Source: Ziziphus jujuba (taxonomy: Eukaryota; Streptophyta; Magnoliopsida; Rosales; Rhamnaceae). Taken from it: a DNA stretch of 64,000 bases. A model generated the notes under the pieces. The model was given only the letters and a program-made list of their open reading frames with translations. It did not search any database and was not told the DNA's origin. The stretch lies in contig NC_083389.1 of NCBI RefSeq assembly GCF_031755915.1, positions 23,621,001-23,685,000 on the forward strand, given 5' to 3'. This document shows positions 35,141 to 46,308 of this stretch, in pieces (positions within the stretch are counted from its first letter, which is position 1; the number at the start of each line of letters is the position of its first letter). The translations under genes were made by a program, and so were the position numbers.

Positions 35141-35154
35141 TAGGTGGGGGAGAG
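35141..35154 (+). other. Element G polypurine tract
   Basis: The purine-rich taggtgggggagag directly precedes the 3' LTR, the position expected for plus-strand priming. Confidence 0.8.
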
Positions 35155-35626
35155 TGTCACGTCCCGTGCAAAAGGAGTAGAATCCTTGAGGTTTAACCGG
35201 AAGACTCTACTCTCCATGAAGATCCAAGAAAAGCCCGGAATATCTAGACTAATGTAGATTGGAATATCTTGAGGTTCAGGAGGAACCTAGACTAATGTAG
35301 ATTGGAATATCTCTAGAGTACTCCATGTAAATATCTTGTACATAACCCTAGAATAATCTAGAACCCTAACTAGATAGGTACACGTGTACATATCTAGAAC
35401 CTTGTATTTTTGTGATACGTGCCAAGCCCTCTATATAAAGGGTTGGACCCTCATTTGTAAAACATCCAAGTATTCTAACAATACAAGTACTCTCCACATT
35501 CTCTCAAACTCTCCTACTTCCTACTCTCTTAGCTTCCGCATTGTGATAGTTTGTGAGCAAGGCTTACTTAGCAAGGGAGGTGCTAAATGCCGCACGGGAG
35601 TGTTGGAAAAGCTTAGGCCCATGACA
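35155..35626 (+). repeat. Element G 3' LTR
   Basis: The 472-bp LTR begins TGTCACGTCC and ends ATGACA. A short internal duplication (aatgtagattggaatatct type, about 35253-35312) makes it longer than the 5' copy. Confidence 0.92.
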
Positions 35627-35792
35627 CTATGCTCAAAAAATGAAAAGCATAGCTAAAGCCCAATACTCATAACTTATGTTTCACTCACATTGTTGAAAAA
35701 AGAACAAAAAAAAAAAAAAAGGCCCCACTTTAACGAAGCTATCAGAATTAATATGATCAAAGTGTGTACAAACATAATCTTGTACAACGAAT

Positions 35793-35828
35793 ATGTGTGT
35801 GTGTGTGTGTGTGTGTGTGGGTGTGTGA
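35793..35828. repeat. (TG)n microsatellite
   Basis: About 15 TG repeats with one interruption. It lies next to the likely start of the Copia C LTR. Confidence 0.95.
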
Positions 35829-36334
35829 TGATGTGGCATTTAATTAATCGTATTCAATGCTAGAGAGTCAAATAATATTATTGATTCAGAGGCCAATTTA
35901 ATGCTTATGTGTAATAGTTGACATAGTATAAGATTGGCCTATATAAATGCATTTTGTTATGTGTGTATATGTGAATGAGCTAAGATGATCTAAGCATTCT
36001 TTCTTAGAGTTGTCTGGAGAGAATGAGTTTCCATTTAGCTTTTATTATGAGATACGATTGATAAGTTGTTTTATAAGCTTAAATATGTATCCGTTTGAAG
36101 AATAATATAATTTATACTTAGTTTACTTGCCCATAGATATACTTTACTTCATTGATAGCTGAACCATGTTAATCTTATTAGCCAAAAAAATAAAGAGAAT
36201 TTTAATCGTGTGTATTTGCTTCTCCTTCTATTGTTTCATCTCCTTTTTCTTTTATGTTGCTGGTTTGCTTTCTGTTTTCTAATTGTCTTGGTAGTTGATT
36301 TGTTTAAGTCTTTATCTAGATGCTAGAAACCTTG
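35829..36334 (+). repeat. Copia C 5' LTR (left border approximate)
   Basis: It ends ...CTTGCA, directly before a TTGGTATCAAAG primer site, and has a cctatataaatgc TATA-like box near 35940. No 3' partner LTR was found in the window, so the start was placed at a TG after the microsatellite and is uncertain. Confidence 0.55.
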
Positions 36335-36336
36335 CA

Positions 36337-36349
36337 AATTGGTATCAAA
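36337..36349 (+). other. Copia C primer-binding site (tRNA-Met type)
   Basis: The TTGGTATCAAAG motif follows the LTR end. One base differs from the perfect TTGGTATCAGAG. Confidence 0.75.
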
Positions 36350-36456
36350 GTTAGGTTAACTAATAGGAGTCAACAAATGCTTGATAAACTGCTTATATCA
36401 AAGTTTGATCTAAATGTTAACTATTCCATCCAAGAAATTGTAGATCTTGTTGTTTT

Positions 36457-36691
36457 TTGGCCAATAAAGTAAGTCTATGGAAAAATTTGAATAGATCTAA
36501 ATTCACACAAGCAATTTTTAGCACGATAACAAAGTTAAAGGTGGAAAAATTTACTAGTTCTTATGATTTTGGATTGTGGAAAATGAAGATGAAAGTTATG
36601 CTAGTTAAAGAAGGCTTGGTTACTAAGCTTAAAGGTGAAAATATGTTTCCTAACACTATGAGGGCATAGGAGAAGAAGGATTTCATGTAAA
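36457..36691 (+). pseudogene. Copia C gag, N-terminal part
   Basis: Contains VEKFTSSYDFGLWKMKMKV, typical of the start of Tork/Tnt1-type gag (the NF..W...M substrate-like block), then an EKKDF segment. The frame is cut at 36691 by Copia D and resumes at 42656. Confidence 0.78.
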
Positions 36692-37270
36692 TGCTAAAAC
36701 AATAGATCAATCTACAGGCTTTAACATAATGATCAACAATTTATAGCATTATAAACCCAAGATCAGCACATACATTGAATCTAACCAGATAAGAGATTAG
36801 ACATACTAACCTTTAAGTACAGCCATTGAATCTAAATTATCATTATTCCGACAAACAAATAACAAGAACATAAGAGAAGTGCCTAATGGACACACTCCTC
36901 TTTAACATTTCTCTCTCAGGTTTTCACCAAAACAGGCACCATAAATACCTCAACCCCTAATCTCTTAATATTGTATGTATCACACGTTAAATCATGACTT
37001 ATTCCCCAATTTATATATACATAAAATAATTAATAAATAATAATATTAATAGTAATAGTAATAGTATAATAATAACATGTAATATAGTAATATAATAATA
37101 ATAAAACAGGGAATAAGTTAACTGGGCTTTTAACGAGAAGCCATTCAATCCAATGAGCCAACTGAAGTATTATATAGAGTGTGTGCCCAATGTCCTTTCT
37201 ATAAACCGATACAAATAAACCATAAAAGTGAGTCATATGATTATGGTTAATCCAAATAAAATACCTAATA
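36692..37270 (-). repeat. Copia D 3' LTR
   Basis: Similar to 42095-42655 throughout (atagcattataaacc, catgacttattcc, caatgtcctttct/gctcaaagg regions). The copies are diverged by substitutions and small indels, and the canonical TG/CA end is lost on the right side. Confidence 0.75.
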
Positions 37271-38699
37271 GTCTTTCATTTGGACTACATAACCATCACA
37301 CACAGCAACAAACTCACTTACTGCAGAATTTTCCAAAACAAAATACCATTTCATCTTAATATATTATATGTTAACAGGGCATAACAATATACGAGACTAG
37401 ATAGTAAAAATTCTATTAGTAAATCTTCATAAACTAGATACCATTTCAATTGAGTACACTGTATGCCGTAAACTCAATCTAGATAATAAAAATGTATCTT
37501 ACTAGGTGAAATCCCCCAATACATGATACCATTCCATTTAAGCACAATACATATTAACAAGATACAACAACATATATAGAAATTAAAAGTCTCAAAATAG
37601 ATCTACTAGCACAAAGAGTAACAACATTTGTAATAGACATTTAATATATAAATTATGATCCACATATATATACGTATTGCCCACAAGATAATATTCAACA
37701 ACATACTACACCAACATTACTAAAGATTGTAAAATTCCTATTAAGCCTTAGTAGTCTCAACTACTCCATAATCTCATACAGAATATATGCTTCTTAAACA
37801 AGTATATAGGCTAGCCTTTAGTAGTGAGTTGCCACGACGTTATAATAGGCATGTGTACAACAAATGAGACTTTCAACAAAAAAGATACTATTGCAGAATT
37901 AGCACAAAGCAACATTTTTGGTCATATAACAAAATGCACCAAAAAGCATGTATTATAATCTTAAAACATGCTACATTCTCGGCCTCCACAATTAATGAAA
38001 CTATAAATGTTTGTTCAACACTATTTCACAAAATAGCTTCCAATGCCATATAAATAACATTCCTAGTATTTTTACTTTTAATCATCTTTACAGCCACCAT
38101 AATCAAATCATAAAACCCCACTACAACAAAGTAATGGTTCTCTAATTTCAAAACAAACACTGTTGTTCCATATTATTATACGTAATAAGATTACTTAAGT
38201 ATTTACCAGAACACACCCACAATATAAACAATATCCGATAGTGTACCGTCTTGCGTGAGCATCAAACTTCTAAATGCAGAAGAATATGAGACTACTCTTA
38301 TTTGTCCCTTTTCACTCTATCATTCGGACACAAATCCTTATAGAGTTTACACTTATAACCACTAATAGCCTGTTAGGAGAATATTGTGTATATTATACAA
38401 TTAGACTCTAATTGACTCTAATTGAGACAATTGCAATATACAATTAGCCCTGTCACTCAGACTCTTTGTTTCCAATACAAATAACACCTCTTTATAATCC
38501 TTCGTATGAAAAATGGCTATGCAGCCTTTATTTTATCTTAATCAATAGGTCAGTGTCATTAGTTGCTAACAGCATGGCATCGGCATCCAATACCATAAAT
38601 ATGGAATTGATCCCACTGACCCTTGTACATATGCACAAATTAACAACATTCTCTTTAAAACAATTTTAGATGACAACTTCATCAAAATTGAGATACTAC

Positions 38700-38880
38700 T
38701 ACCATGGGGCCTGCTTAATAGCATAAAAGGAATTATTAAGCTTGCAAAACAATTCTCACTCCCTACTATTCAGAAGCCAACTGGTTGGATTATAGATATG
38801 TCCTCATATAAATCTCTATTCATAAAAGTATTTCTGATATCCATATAGTACCACACCATATTGATTCTAAGAAAAAATTT
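38700..38880 (-). pseudogene. Copia D reverse transcriptase fragment
   Basis: The minus-strand reading gives a YMDIRNTFMNRDLYEDISI-like block with IIQPVGF, equivalent to the MDVKTAFLNG...QPEGF region of Copia RT. It is followed by a CFASLIIPFMLLSRP-like stretch corresponding to the CKL.KSLYGLKQAPR block. The rest of RT is too decayed to follow. Confidence 0.65.
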
Positions 38881-39311
38881 TGTTAATACATAAGAGAACA
38901 TCTTTTTCCAGTAAATTCCCCTCTTTTTAACTAAACCCTTTAACAATTAGTCTACCCTTATACCTCTATACTTGATTATTGGAGTCTCTTTTGGTCTTAA
39001 ACACCCATTTACATCTAAAAAGTTTTCTCCTTTTAGGTAAATCAACCAAAACTAACATCAATTGATGTCATGAATTTAATCTTCCATTACATCTAATCAA
39101 AAGTTAAACAACAAGCTATTATGGCTTCTTCACTAGTGATTAGATTCGACTCATCATTTATGTCAAATTCATGCTCCTACAGATAAACCTTATAATTTCG
39201 TACACAAGAAAATGAGTAAACTAGGCATAACTTGTCACTCACAAGAAAATCAGCAAATTAAAATTTGCCAACACATATTACACTATATCCATCAAAATGC
39301 GATTCCTCCTC

Positions 39312-39497
39312 TCAACTATGCCATTCGTTGAAAAAAATGTCAAGCATTACATATTGCATATTAATGCCAAACTTATACAAGTAAATTATGAATGACCTTA
39401 GGTTCCATCCTCCCTCCTTATTTCTATCGTAGAATTCACCACCCTTGTCAAACCTCATAGCTTTCAACAGTTTATTCATTTGAAGATAGATGTTCAC
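39312..39497 (-). pseudogene. Copia D integrase core fragment
   Basis: Minus-strand frame with MNKLLKAMRFDKGGEFYDR, then LRSFIIYLYKFGINMQYVM. This matches the Copia integrase region around the second catalytic Asp (...RSDRGGEY...F..C...GI..QYTMP). The downstream NGV.ER block is degraded. Confidence 0.75.
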
Positions 39498-42073
39498 CTT
39501 AAAAACTTTAATGCAACCAGTGCATCAGACTTTTCATAGATAAGTACAGTATATCCATAATAGAAGAAGTCATCAATATAAGTACTAAAATACATAAAAC
39601 CTCCTAAAGCAGGTGGTATAGCAAAAACATAGACATTACTATCATAGCATAAAGAATTATTACTAATTCTGGTAGATACAGGTCCAATTATAGTAGTAAT
39701 AATAACAAGGTTAGGGAATCTAACACAAGCAATAGCTTACAAGACAAGTTACCACAAATGCCATATAAAGTCTCACAATGGCCAATCTCAAATGACTTAA
39801 AATTCTATGTCATCTCCTACTAAGCCATTAATTTCCAATATTTGATAAAATTGTGACAAAAGTTGCACCATTCAAGAAATAATTCTTTCTTTCCACCTAT
39901 TAAAGGCAAACCACTTTTTGTGCCAAGGAGACTTGGCATCAAAATCTTATTCTGATAAAGCCTCAGACCTTGTCCTTTCATTGCGAAAATCATCTTATGT
40001 TTGTCCCTTTAGTTTATCATATAGAAAAACTAGGACCTATTTAACTTGGTTTCATCATTTTCCTTCAAAAGAATAACTGTCAACTCTTCCAAACAACATC
40101 CAAACTTTTTGGTGCTTTGAGGCTTAACCTAATATTGTCAAAAGAGATGAAAGGCTCTTCATTATGGTCTAAGTTAGATACAGCTCACTAATATTCATAT
40201 CAAAGTCCATGAGCTTGACACTATAAGAGGAAATTTTATGATAAGCTCATTCATATTAATAACTCCATCATACATAATAGAGTTCAATAAATCAAAATAG
40301 CGGTGATTCTTAATTGATCAAATTTGATAATTTTCATAATCAGCTCACTTGTAGTATCCATCTATAGCATACTTCAAAAATAGAATCATATATTGATTCT
40401 TTATAACTAACATACTACACTTATATAAGTGATTCAGGTCTTTAGACAACAATTTGGCCTTGGCGGTACAACAATTACTTGGTATTTCCTATGGACCAAA
40501 ATCTTAAGCAAAATCTAGCTTCATGAGAGATATGATCATTACCAAAAATTTTCTATGCTTCTGATAATTAGCCCAATTTAACTATACCATGACATTTACA
40601 GGTATAGTATTATAGGTACTCCTAGCTATGGAAAAAACAAAAATAGGAATGCATTGCATCACAAGAACTACGCGAATGCTATCTTCCTAACCCCCTTAAT
40701 CATATCATACCATATAATATCGCAGGGGTCTTTGTAGCACAAAGGATACCCATATAGAGGCTAGGGACACTCAAACCAAATCCCCAAACCAAGTAACTTA
40801 GAACCTGTGATTTGTGGAGTTCAATTTTTACCACCATTCCAAGCATCTTACCAAGTAATTAAATTACCATAGCAACCTAATCAACTGTATAGATCCTGCT
40901 TTATAAGTGGGAGAGAAAATGTTACATTGGCAATTTCATAAAATAAACGAGCAAAGTTTTATGATAGATAAATACTTAGCATCCTATCCACTGTGCCAAC
41001 TCCAAGTTGACACCCATAAATTGAACAAATTAAACTTCGTTATTGGTGAGTACATAAAATTTTATGAACTATGTCAAATTTTTGTTCCATTTGCACTTGT
41101 GATATGGATAAACTAAGTCTCACGACAGGCAAGTACCTAAAAATTAGGCACTAAGCCGACGTATAACAATTCATGGTTTGGACGTGCCAAGCCTTGTGAT
41201 AGACAAAATACTTAGTATATCCAGGCATAAAACATTTCAATGAGTAATTTAAGCAAAATATATTTGCACATATATATATATATATGATTTGAGCCTTAGG
41301 TATGTTAGTTTAAATAAATTGAGAATAGAGACAATTCCATAAAATAAACAAATAAATAAAACCATATAAAATAAAAGAAAGAGTTTTTTTTAAAATTTTT
41401 TATGGCTTGTGTCAGCAAACATTACAAAACAACCTATCATGTAGGTTTTGTTACAAGTGCAACGGGGTCGAAGATGACCTGTTTTCTAATAAATGGGTCA
41501 TGGACCCATATGTTTAACATGAAATTTTCTCATCATTCTGGTGTCATTTTAGTTGATTCTAACATCGTCCAATTCGTCTTGACGTGGGCAATCGATTCCC
41601 CAAATCAATTTTAAGTTTTCTTAACTAAAAACCAGTGTCCAAAGCACATAAACCATATGCATGGGTTTCACATTTTAGCATTAGATCTCGTCGTTTCGGC
41701 ATCCATTTCTAACAAAACTGGTAGTGCTATTCTAGTCTCGGTTTGGGTAACTAAACCCTAGTGTTAATTTAGTTCAAAATAAACCATAAATCTGATTGCA
41801 AAAAATAAATAAATAAATAAAGCACAATTGATGAAAGGTTTCAATTTTTATTTTTTATTTTTAATGAAAATCTATAGTTTCAAACCAAATTGAATGTGCA
41901 CACAGACTCCATTCAACTCGAAAAATAGTTTACAACAAAGCCTAGGTCCTAATTTTGTCTAAAATATAGTTTCAAAATTTTCTTTTTGTAGTGTATAATT
42001 TGGGTAATACTATCAAAAAGAACATAGCCATACCCACAATCCAAAAACAAAGCAAAATTCAGTCTATCTATAT

Positions 42074-42089
42074 GGTTCAGATAGCAATT
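42074..42089 (-). other. Copia D degraded primer-binding site
   Basis: Next to the 5' LTR, the minus strand reads aattgctatctgaacc, a mutated form of the tRNA-Met-type aattggtatcagagcc. Confidence 0.5.
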
Positions 42090-42094
42090 ATAAG

Positions 42095-42655
42095 TGCTAA
42101 AACAAGCTTTAACATATTATAGCATTATAAACCTAAGATCAATACACAAGCATACAATGTATTTATTTAGATAAAGGATTAGATCTACTAACCATTAAGT
42201 GCAGCCATTGATTCTTAATTATCATTAGTCATACAAAACAGATAATAAGAACATAGGAGTAGTGGCTTTGGACACACTCTACTCTAACCTTTCTCTTAAG
42301 TTTTCACCAATACAAACACTATAGATGCCTCAACCCCTCATCTTTCAATATTGTATGTAACGTACATTAAATCATGACTTATTCCACAATTTGTATATAC
42401 ATAAAATATATACATAAAATAAACAATAAATAATAATAATATTGTTACAGAGTATGTGTGCTCAAATAATAAAGTAAATTGGGCTTTTAAAGATAATAGA
42501 CCCTTCAGTCCAATAGGCCAACTGAAATATTACAAAGATTGTATGCTCAAAGGCTGGGCTGAAAGAGTAAGTAACAAGTTTGTCCCATTACTGATATAAA
42601 TAAGCCCTATAAGTCAATCATATGACTATGGCTAGTCCATATAAAATATCTTATA
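42095..42655 (-). repeat. Copia D 5' LTR
   Basis: Partner of 36692-37270. It is followed at 42656 by the resumed gag of Copia C. Confidence 0.75.
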
Positions 42656-43311
42656 TTTGATGGATAATGCATATAACTCATTGATTCTTGGTCTTGGTGA
42701 CAAGGTATTGAGAAATGTTGTGAAGGAATCTACTGTTAAAAATGTATGGAGAAAGTTGGAAGAGCACTACATGGCTAAGACTATTCCCAATTGACTATAC
42801 TTGAAATAGAGGTTGTTTGGATTTAAGGTGGTTGCAAATAAGCCTCTTAGTGACAATTTTGATGATTTTCAAAGACTGATTCATGATTTGGAAAGTGTTC
42901 AAATTTATGTCATCGACAAAGATCAAGCTATTGTATTTTTTAATTCATTGCCTAGAGTAAATGAACATTTTGCAGACACTTTAAAGTATGGTAGGAGTCT
43001 TTAGAACTTAAGGAAATATTTGCTACTATAACAGCTAAGGGGTATTGAGAAGAGGACAAGTGACAAGTCTCAAAATGAAGGTGAAGGATTGATTGTGAAA
43101 GGTAGATGTAGAAATAGATTTAGTTTTTAAAACAGGAATGGTCAAGGAAAAGATAAATATAAATCTATAGGGAATATTAGATATTCTAATAAAGTTGAAA
43201 AGAAAATCAAAAGGAATCAGATAATGGTGATGAAGGAGTTGCTTCTTAAGGTTATAAAATAGTAGGTGTACTTCTTGTGACGTATAACAATGATTGCTAC
43301 GAAAGTGCAGG
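42656..43311 (+). pseudogene. Copia C gag, second part
   Basis: Continues the gag domain after Copia D: SLILGLGDKVLRNVV, then VWRKLEEHYMAK, RLFGFKVV and IHDLESVQIYVIDKDQAIVF, with a LKYGRSL end (UBN2 type). It has stops and frameshifts. A KENQKESDNGDEGVAS-like stretch with VLLVTYNNDCYESA follows, as in the linker before the protease. The element breaks off at about 43311, where an unrelated Gypsy remnant begins. Confidence 0.78.
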
Positions 43312-43860
43312 TTTGCATATTAAAATCCATCTTTTGCTTTTTTATACCTAAACATCTAAAAACCTTGCATGAACTCAAATAAAACACATCAAGGCACCTT
43401 AAAAATAAGAAAACAACTAAAAAATAGAATAAATAGATAAACAAAAGGTAAAGAAAGAAACTTAGGTTGCCTTCCAAGAGTGCTTGTGTAAAGTCATTAG
43501 CTTGACTCTCTTTTTTTTTTAGGTTCAATTCAGATTAAATATAAAAATGATGTCATCCTCATAATATTGTCTAAACTTAGCATATGGTAATTATGCATGA
43601 TGATAATCTTATGGCTTTAAAAAACTTTTAACTCCTTGTACTATATAAGTCATATTTTGAATTAAAATGTGAATTGAACTTCCTTTATATTGGGTTGGAT
43701 TTCTTTAGGTCCAAAAATGCTTGTTTCTGTTCTTTTGGGATGCATTCAGCCTTAATTGCATCTTTTGGGTATGTATATACATCTTGAGCTCTTGAGAATT
43801 CAATATTTGACTTAAAAGTTAGAATTTAGCCTCTGTTGGTAAGCAATTTTCATGAAGTAC
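43312..43860. mobile_element. Gypsy (Athila/Tat-like) non-coding remnant
   Basis: The start (attaaaatccatcttttg, then ccttgcatgaactcaaataaaac) is shared with 58298-58370. It then contains ggttgccttccaagagtgcttgtgtaaagtcattagcttgac, a motif that I associate with the 3' untranslated part of plant Athila/Tat Gypsy elements. No coding capacity was seen. Confidence 0.5.
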
Positions 43861-44410
43861 TGTTGGAGTTTTGTGTGGTTTTGATTTCACTTGGCCAATA
43901 GTATTGTACACAAGGTGTTAGTAAGTGATGTTATGGTTGTTAGGGTTTTTTTTTTTTTTTTTTAAAGGAAGAAGAAGAAGATGATGAAGAAGAAAAGAAG
44001 ATGTTAGGGTTCGAAATACTACACTTGACAGCGCATTTACACTTTTCTTTTTCATTCATTTGTTGCATATATAAATAAAAAACTTGATTCACACATGTGA
44101 AGTGTGTATGAGAGCAAATTAAGTCTTTTTAAAATTCAAAATACAAATTTCCCAGCCAATAATTTAATAACAAAATTTTTAAATACCAGCTACACATGTA
44201 AGTGTATAAAGATAGTAAAGATTTGTGAGAATTTGAATTCCAAAAATTGTCTCCTTCCAAATTGGATAATGCTAATTTGACCTAACGAAAGGTTGGGATA
44301 TCCTCATACAAATTGCTTGAATTTTGGCATCTGACATGTTGAAATATTAAGGATGAAACCTGGAGAAGACCAGATCCAAAGGAATTAGGTAAGGCCTTCA
44401 ATTCTTCTCA
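43861..44410 (-). repeat. Copia E 3' LTR
   Basis: Matches 48956-49406 joined to 51121-51273 (same TGTTG start, gaagaagaaga stretch, acttgacagc.c block and cttcaattcttctca end). Confidence 0.88.
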
Positions 44411-45413
44411 AACCCGTGTGGACTTTTGCTTGCACAAGGTGGCAAGATTACCACCTTTTCAAAACTCCTCCTTGCTTGCACAAGGAGAGTCCTCAATGCC
44501 TCAAATATAGTCTTTCCAAGTGGCTTTGTGAACACATCTGCAAGGTTCTCCTCCGAATTCACATACTGCAAAGAAGCTTCTCCAAGATTTTTAAACTCAC
44601 TCAAAGAATGATATTCACCAGAATATGTTTTATTCTTTCATGTTGTACCGGGTTCTTGGCTATTGAAACTGCTGAAGCATTGTCACATTTGATGATGGTT
44701 GGACCTTCTTGAGTATGACCAGGATCTCTCATCAACTTCCTTAACCATATACATTGGTTTGCACAAGTTGAGCAAGCAACGTATTCGACTTCTGTGGTAC
44801 TTTGAGCCTTTATGCTTTGCTTCTTTGCATTCAATGAAAAAGGACCATTCCCAACTAAAAACAAGTAGCTCGAAGTACTCCTCATATCATCACTGTAGCC
44901 CACCCAATCACTATCTGAATAGCCAACAAGCTTCAACTCATCCTTTGTTTCATACCAAACTCCATAATCACTAATTCTTTTAAGATACGTAAGAACTCTT
45001 TTGGCACCTCTAAGATAAGTTTGGGTGGATGCTTGCATGTATCTTGAAAGTACATACATGGCATACATAGTATATGGCCTAGAAGAGCATACATAAAGTA
45101 AACTACCATTCAAGGATCGATAAAGAGTAGGATATACCTTTTGTGTGCCATCCTCCTTTTGGTACTTCTCTCCTTAGATCATTGGAGTGCTTATTGGATT
45201 GCATTCTTCAAGATTAAACTTCTTCAAGAGATCCTTGATATAGTTTTCTTATGATATAAATATTCCTCTTTGGCATTGCATTACTTCCACACCAAGGAAG
45301 TAATTCATGAAACCCAAGCTAGACATCTCAAACTCCTCCTCAAGTTCATGCCTTAGCTTGACCACATTCCTTACTTCTTTCCACTATTTCTTCATCAAGG
45401 CTTCTTGTACACA
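44411..45413 (-). pseudogene. Copia E RT C-terminus and RNase H
   Basis: The minus strand from 45413 gives a MNYFLGVEVMQ-like block, then an open stretch at 45113-44601 with NGSLLYVCSSRPYTMYAM, KRVLTYLKRISDYGVWY, a degenerate SDSDWVGYSDD, and STTEVEYVACS. It then has CDNASAVSIAKNPVQHERIKH and, in 44604-44398, VNSEENLADVFTKPL, the usual Copia C-terminus. The RNase H residues D, E and D are recognisable. Frameshifts are present. Confidence 0.85.
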
Positions 45414-45418
45414 TGTAG

Positions 45419-45836
45419 TGTAACAGCCCAATCCACCTACATGAGATCTTGTCTGCTTTGGGCCCAGCCCGCATGGTTTTAAAAGGCCTCTCAGTGGTTA
45501 GGGGTCCCATCCCTCCACGTGCCAATCCCATTGGCCTGGGCCTCCTAGGCCCAATCACGATATTGTCTACTTTAGAAGCTAGGTGGTGAGCCCAATCCTA
45601 CCCCTCACGATTTTACTTTCCCTCATGGGAACACGTCATAATGGTTAGGGGTCCCACCCTTTCACCTACTAGTCCCACTGGCTCGAGCCTCACAGGCCTA
45701 ATCACGATATTGTTCGCTTTGGCTCACCACCTCACGACGTTACTTCCCTCATGGGAATGCATCGCAAGGGAAAGGTATCCACACTACTTTATAAGGTGTG
45801 CTTCGTTTTCCTTTCCAACTGATGTGGGACTTCACA
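45419..45836 (-). repeat. TRIM 3' LTR
   Basis: The 418-bp LTR contains two tandem copies of an approximately 130-bp unit (gggtcccaccc...ccaatcacgatattgt...ctcatgggaa). It is more GC-rich than its surroundings. Confidence 0.92.
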
Positions 45837-45903
45837 ATCCTCCCCCCTTGGGACCTAGTGTCCTCCATGGCACACCAATCCAGCAACTGGCTCTGATACC
45901 ATC
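45837..45903 (-). other. TRIM internal region with PBS and polypurine tract
   Basis: The 67-bp spacer holds, on the minus strand, the tRNA-Met-type PBS (complement at about 45888-45900) two bases from the LTR, and the purine tract (complement at about 45838-45852) next to the other LTR. Confidence 0.9.
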
Positions 45904-46303
45904 TGTAACAGCCCAAACCACCTGCATGCAATATTGTCTGCTTTGGACCCAGCTAGCACGGTTTTGTCAAAACATGTCACAATGGTTATGGGTCCCACCC
46001 CTTCACTTGCCAGTCCCATTGGCCCGGGCCTCCCAGGCCCAATCAGGATATTGTCCATTTTGGCTCACCACCTCAGGGCTTTACTTCCCTCATGGGAACG
46101 CATCACAATGATTAAGGGTCCCACCCCTTCACCTGCCAGTCCCACTGGCCCGAGCCTTCCAAGCCCAATCACGATATTGTCTGCTTTGGCTCACCACCTC
46201 ACAGCTTTACTTCCCTCATGGGAATGCGTCACAAGGGAAAGGTATCCACACCACCTTATAAGGCGTGCTTCATTTCCCTTTCCAACCGATGTGGGACTTC
46301 ACA
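45904..46303 (-). repeat. TRIM 5' LTR
   Basis: The 400-bp LTR starts TGTAACAGCCC, with the same internal tandem unit as the other LTR, and is followed by tgtag. Confidence 0.92.
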
Positions 46304-46308
46304 TGTAG

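Larger units (their letters stand above)
33458..35626 (+). mobile_element. Element G, deletion-derivative chromodomain Gypsy retrotransposon
   Basis: A 2.17-kb element with two LTRs (33458-33916 and 35155-35626) and only 1.24 kb between them. The sequence ctat precedes the first and follows the second LTR, suggesting a short target duplication. The internal region encodes the end of gag with its zinc knuckle, protease, integrase C-terminus and a chromodomain-like tail. RT, RNase H and most of integrase are absent. The PBS and start of gag are also missing, since coding sequence follows the 5' LTR directly. Confidence 0.88.
37271..42067 (-). other. Copia D internal region, decayed
   Basis: Apart from the RT and integrase fragments, no continuous coding frame remains. 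The gag part, expected at 40-41.9 kb, is unrecognisable. Small microsatellites (at about 41269-41284) and A-rich tracts are present. Confidence 0.6.
36692..42655 (-). mobile_element. Copia D, minus-strand Copia inserted in Copia C gag
   Basis: LTR-like direct repeats at 36692-37270 and 42095-42655 (both start TGCTAAAACA on the plus strand) bracket 4.8 kb of degraded DNA. Minus-strand RT and integrase remnants lie at about 38.75-38.88 and 39.31-39.50 kb. The Copia C gag frame is recognisable on both sides with tttcatg/tttgatg at the junctions, which fits a target duplication. It is heavily decayed. Confidence 0.8.
45419..46303 (-). mobile_element. TRIM (terminal-repeat retrotransposon in miniature)
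   Basis: Two direct repeats, 45419-45836 and 45904-46303, begin TGTAACAGCCCA and end TTCACA. Between them are only 67 bp. The sequence tgtag is duplicated at 45414-45418 and 46304-46308. On the minus strand the spacer begins with a PBS (TGGTATCAGAGCCAG) and ends with a polypurine tract (CCCAAGGGGGGAGGAT), the two sites needed for reverse transcription by another element's enzymes. It codes for nothing. Confidence 0.93.

Noticed and set aside
45419..46303. SINE or other tRNA-derived repeat
   Set aside because: The direct repeats, PBS, polypurine tract and 5-bp duplication show a TRIM; no RNA polymerase III A or B boxes were recognised.
45641..46308. Open frames of 124-156 codons on the plus strand
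   Set aside because: They fall across the TRIM LTRs and spacer and reflect their GC-rich tandem units. TRIMs are non-coding.
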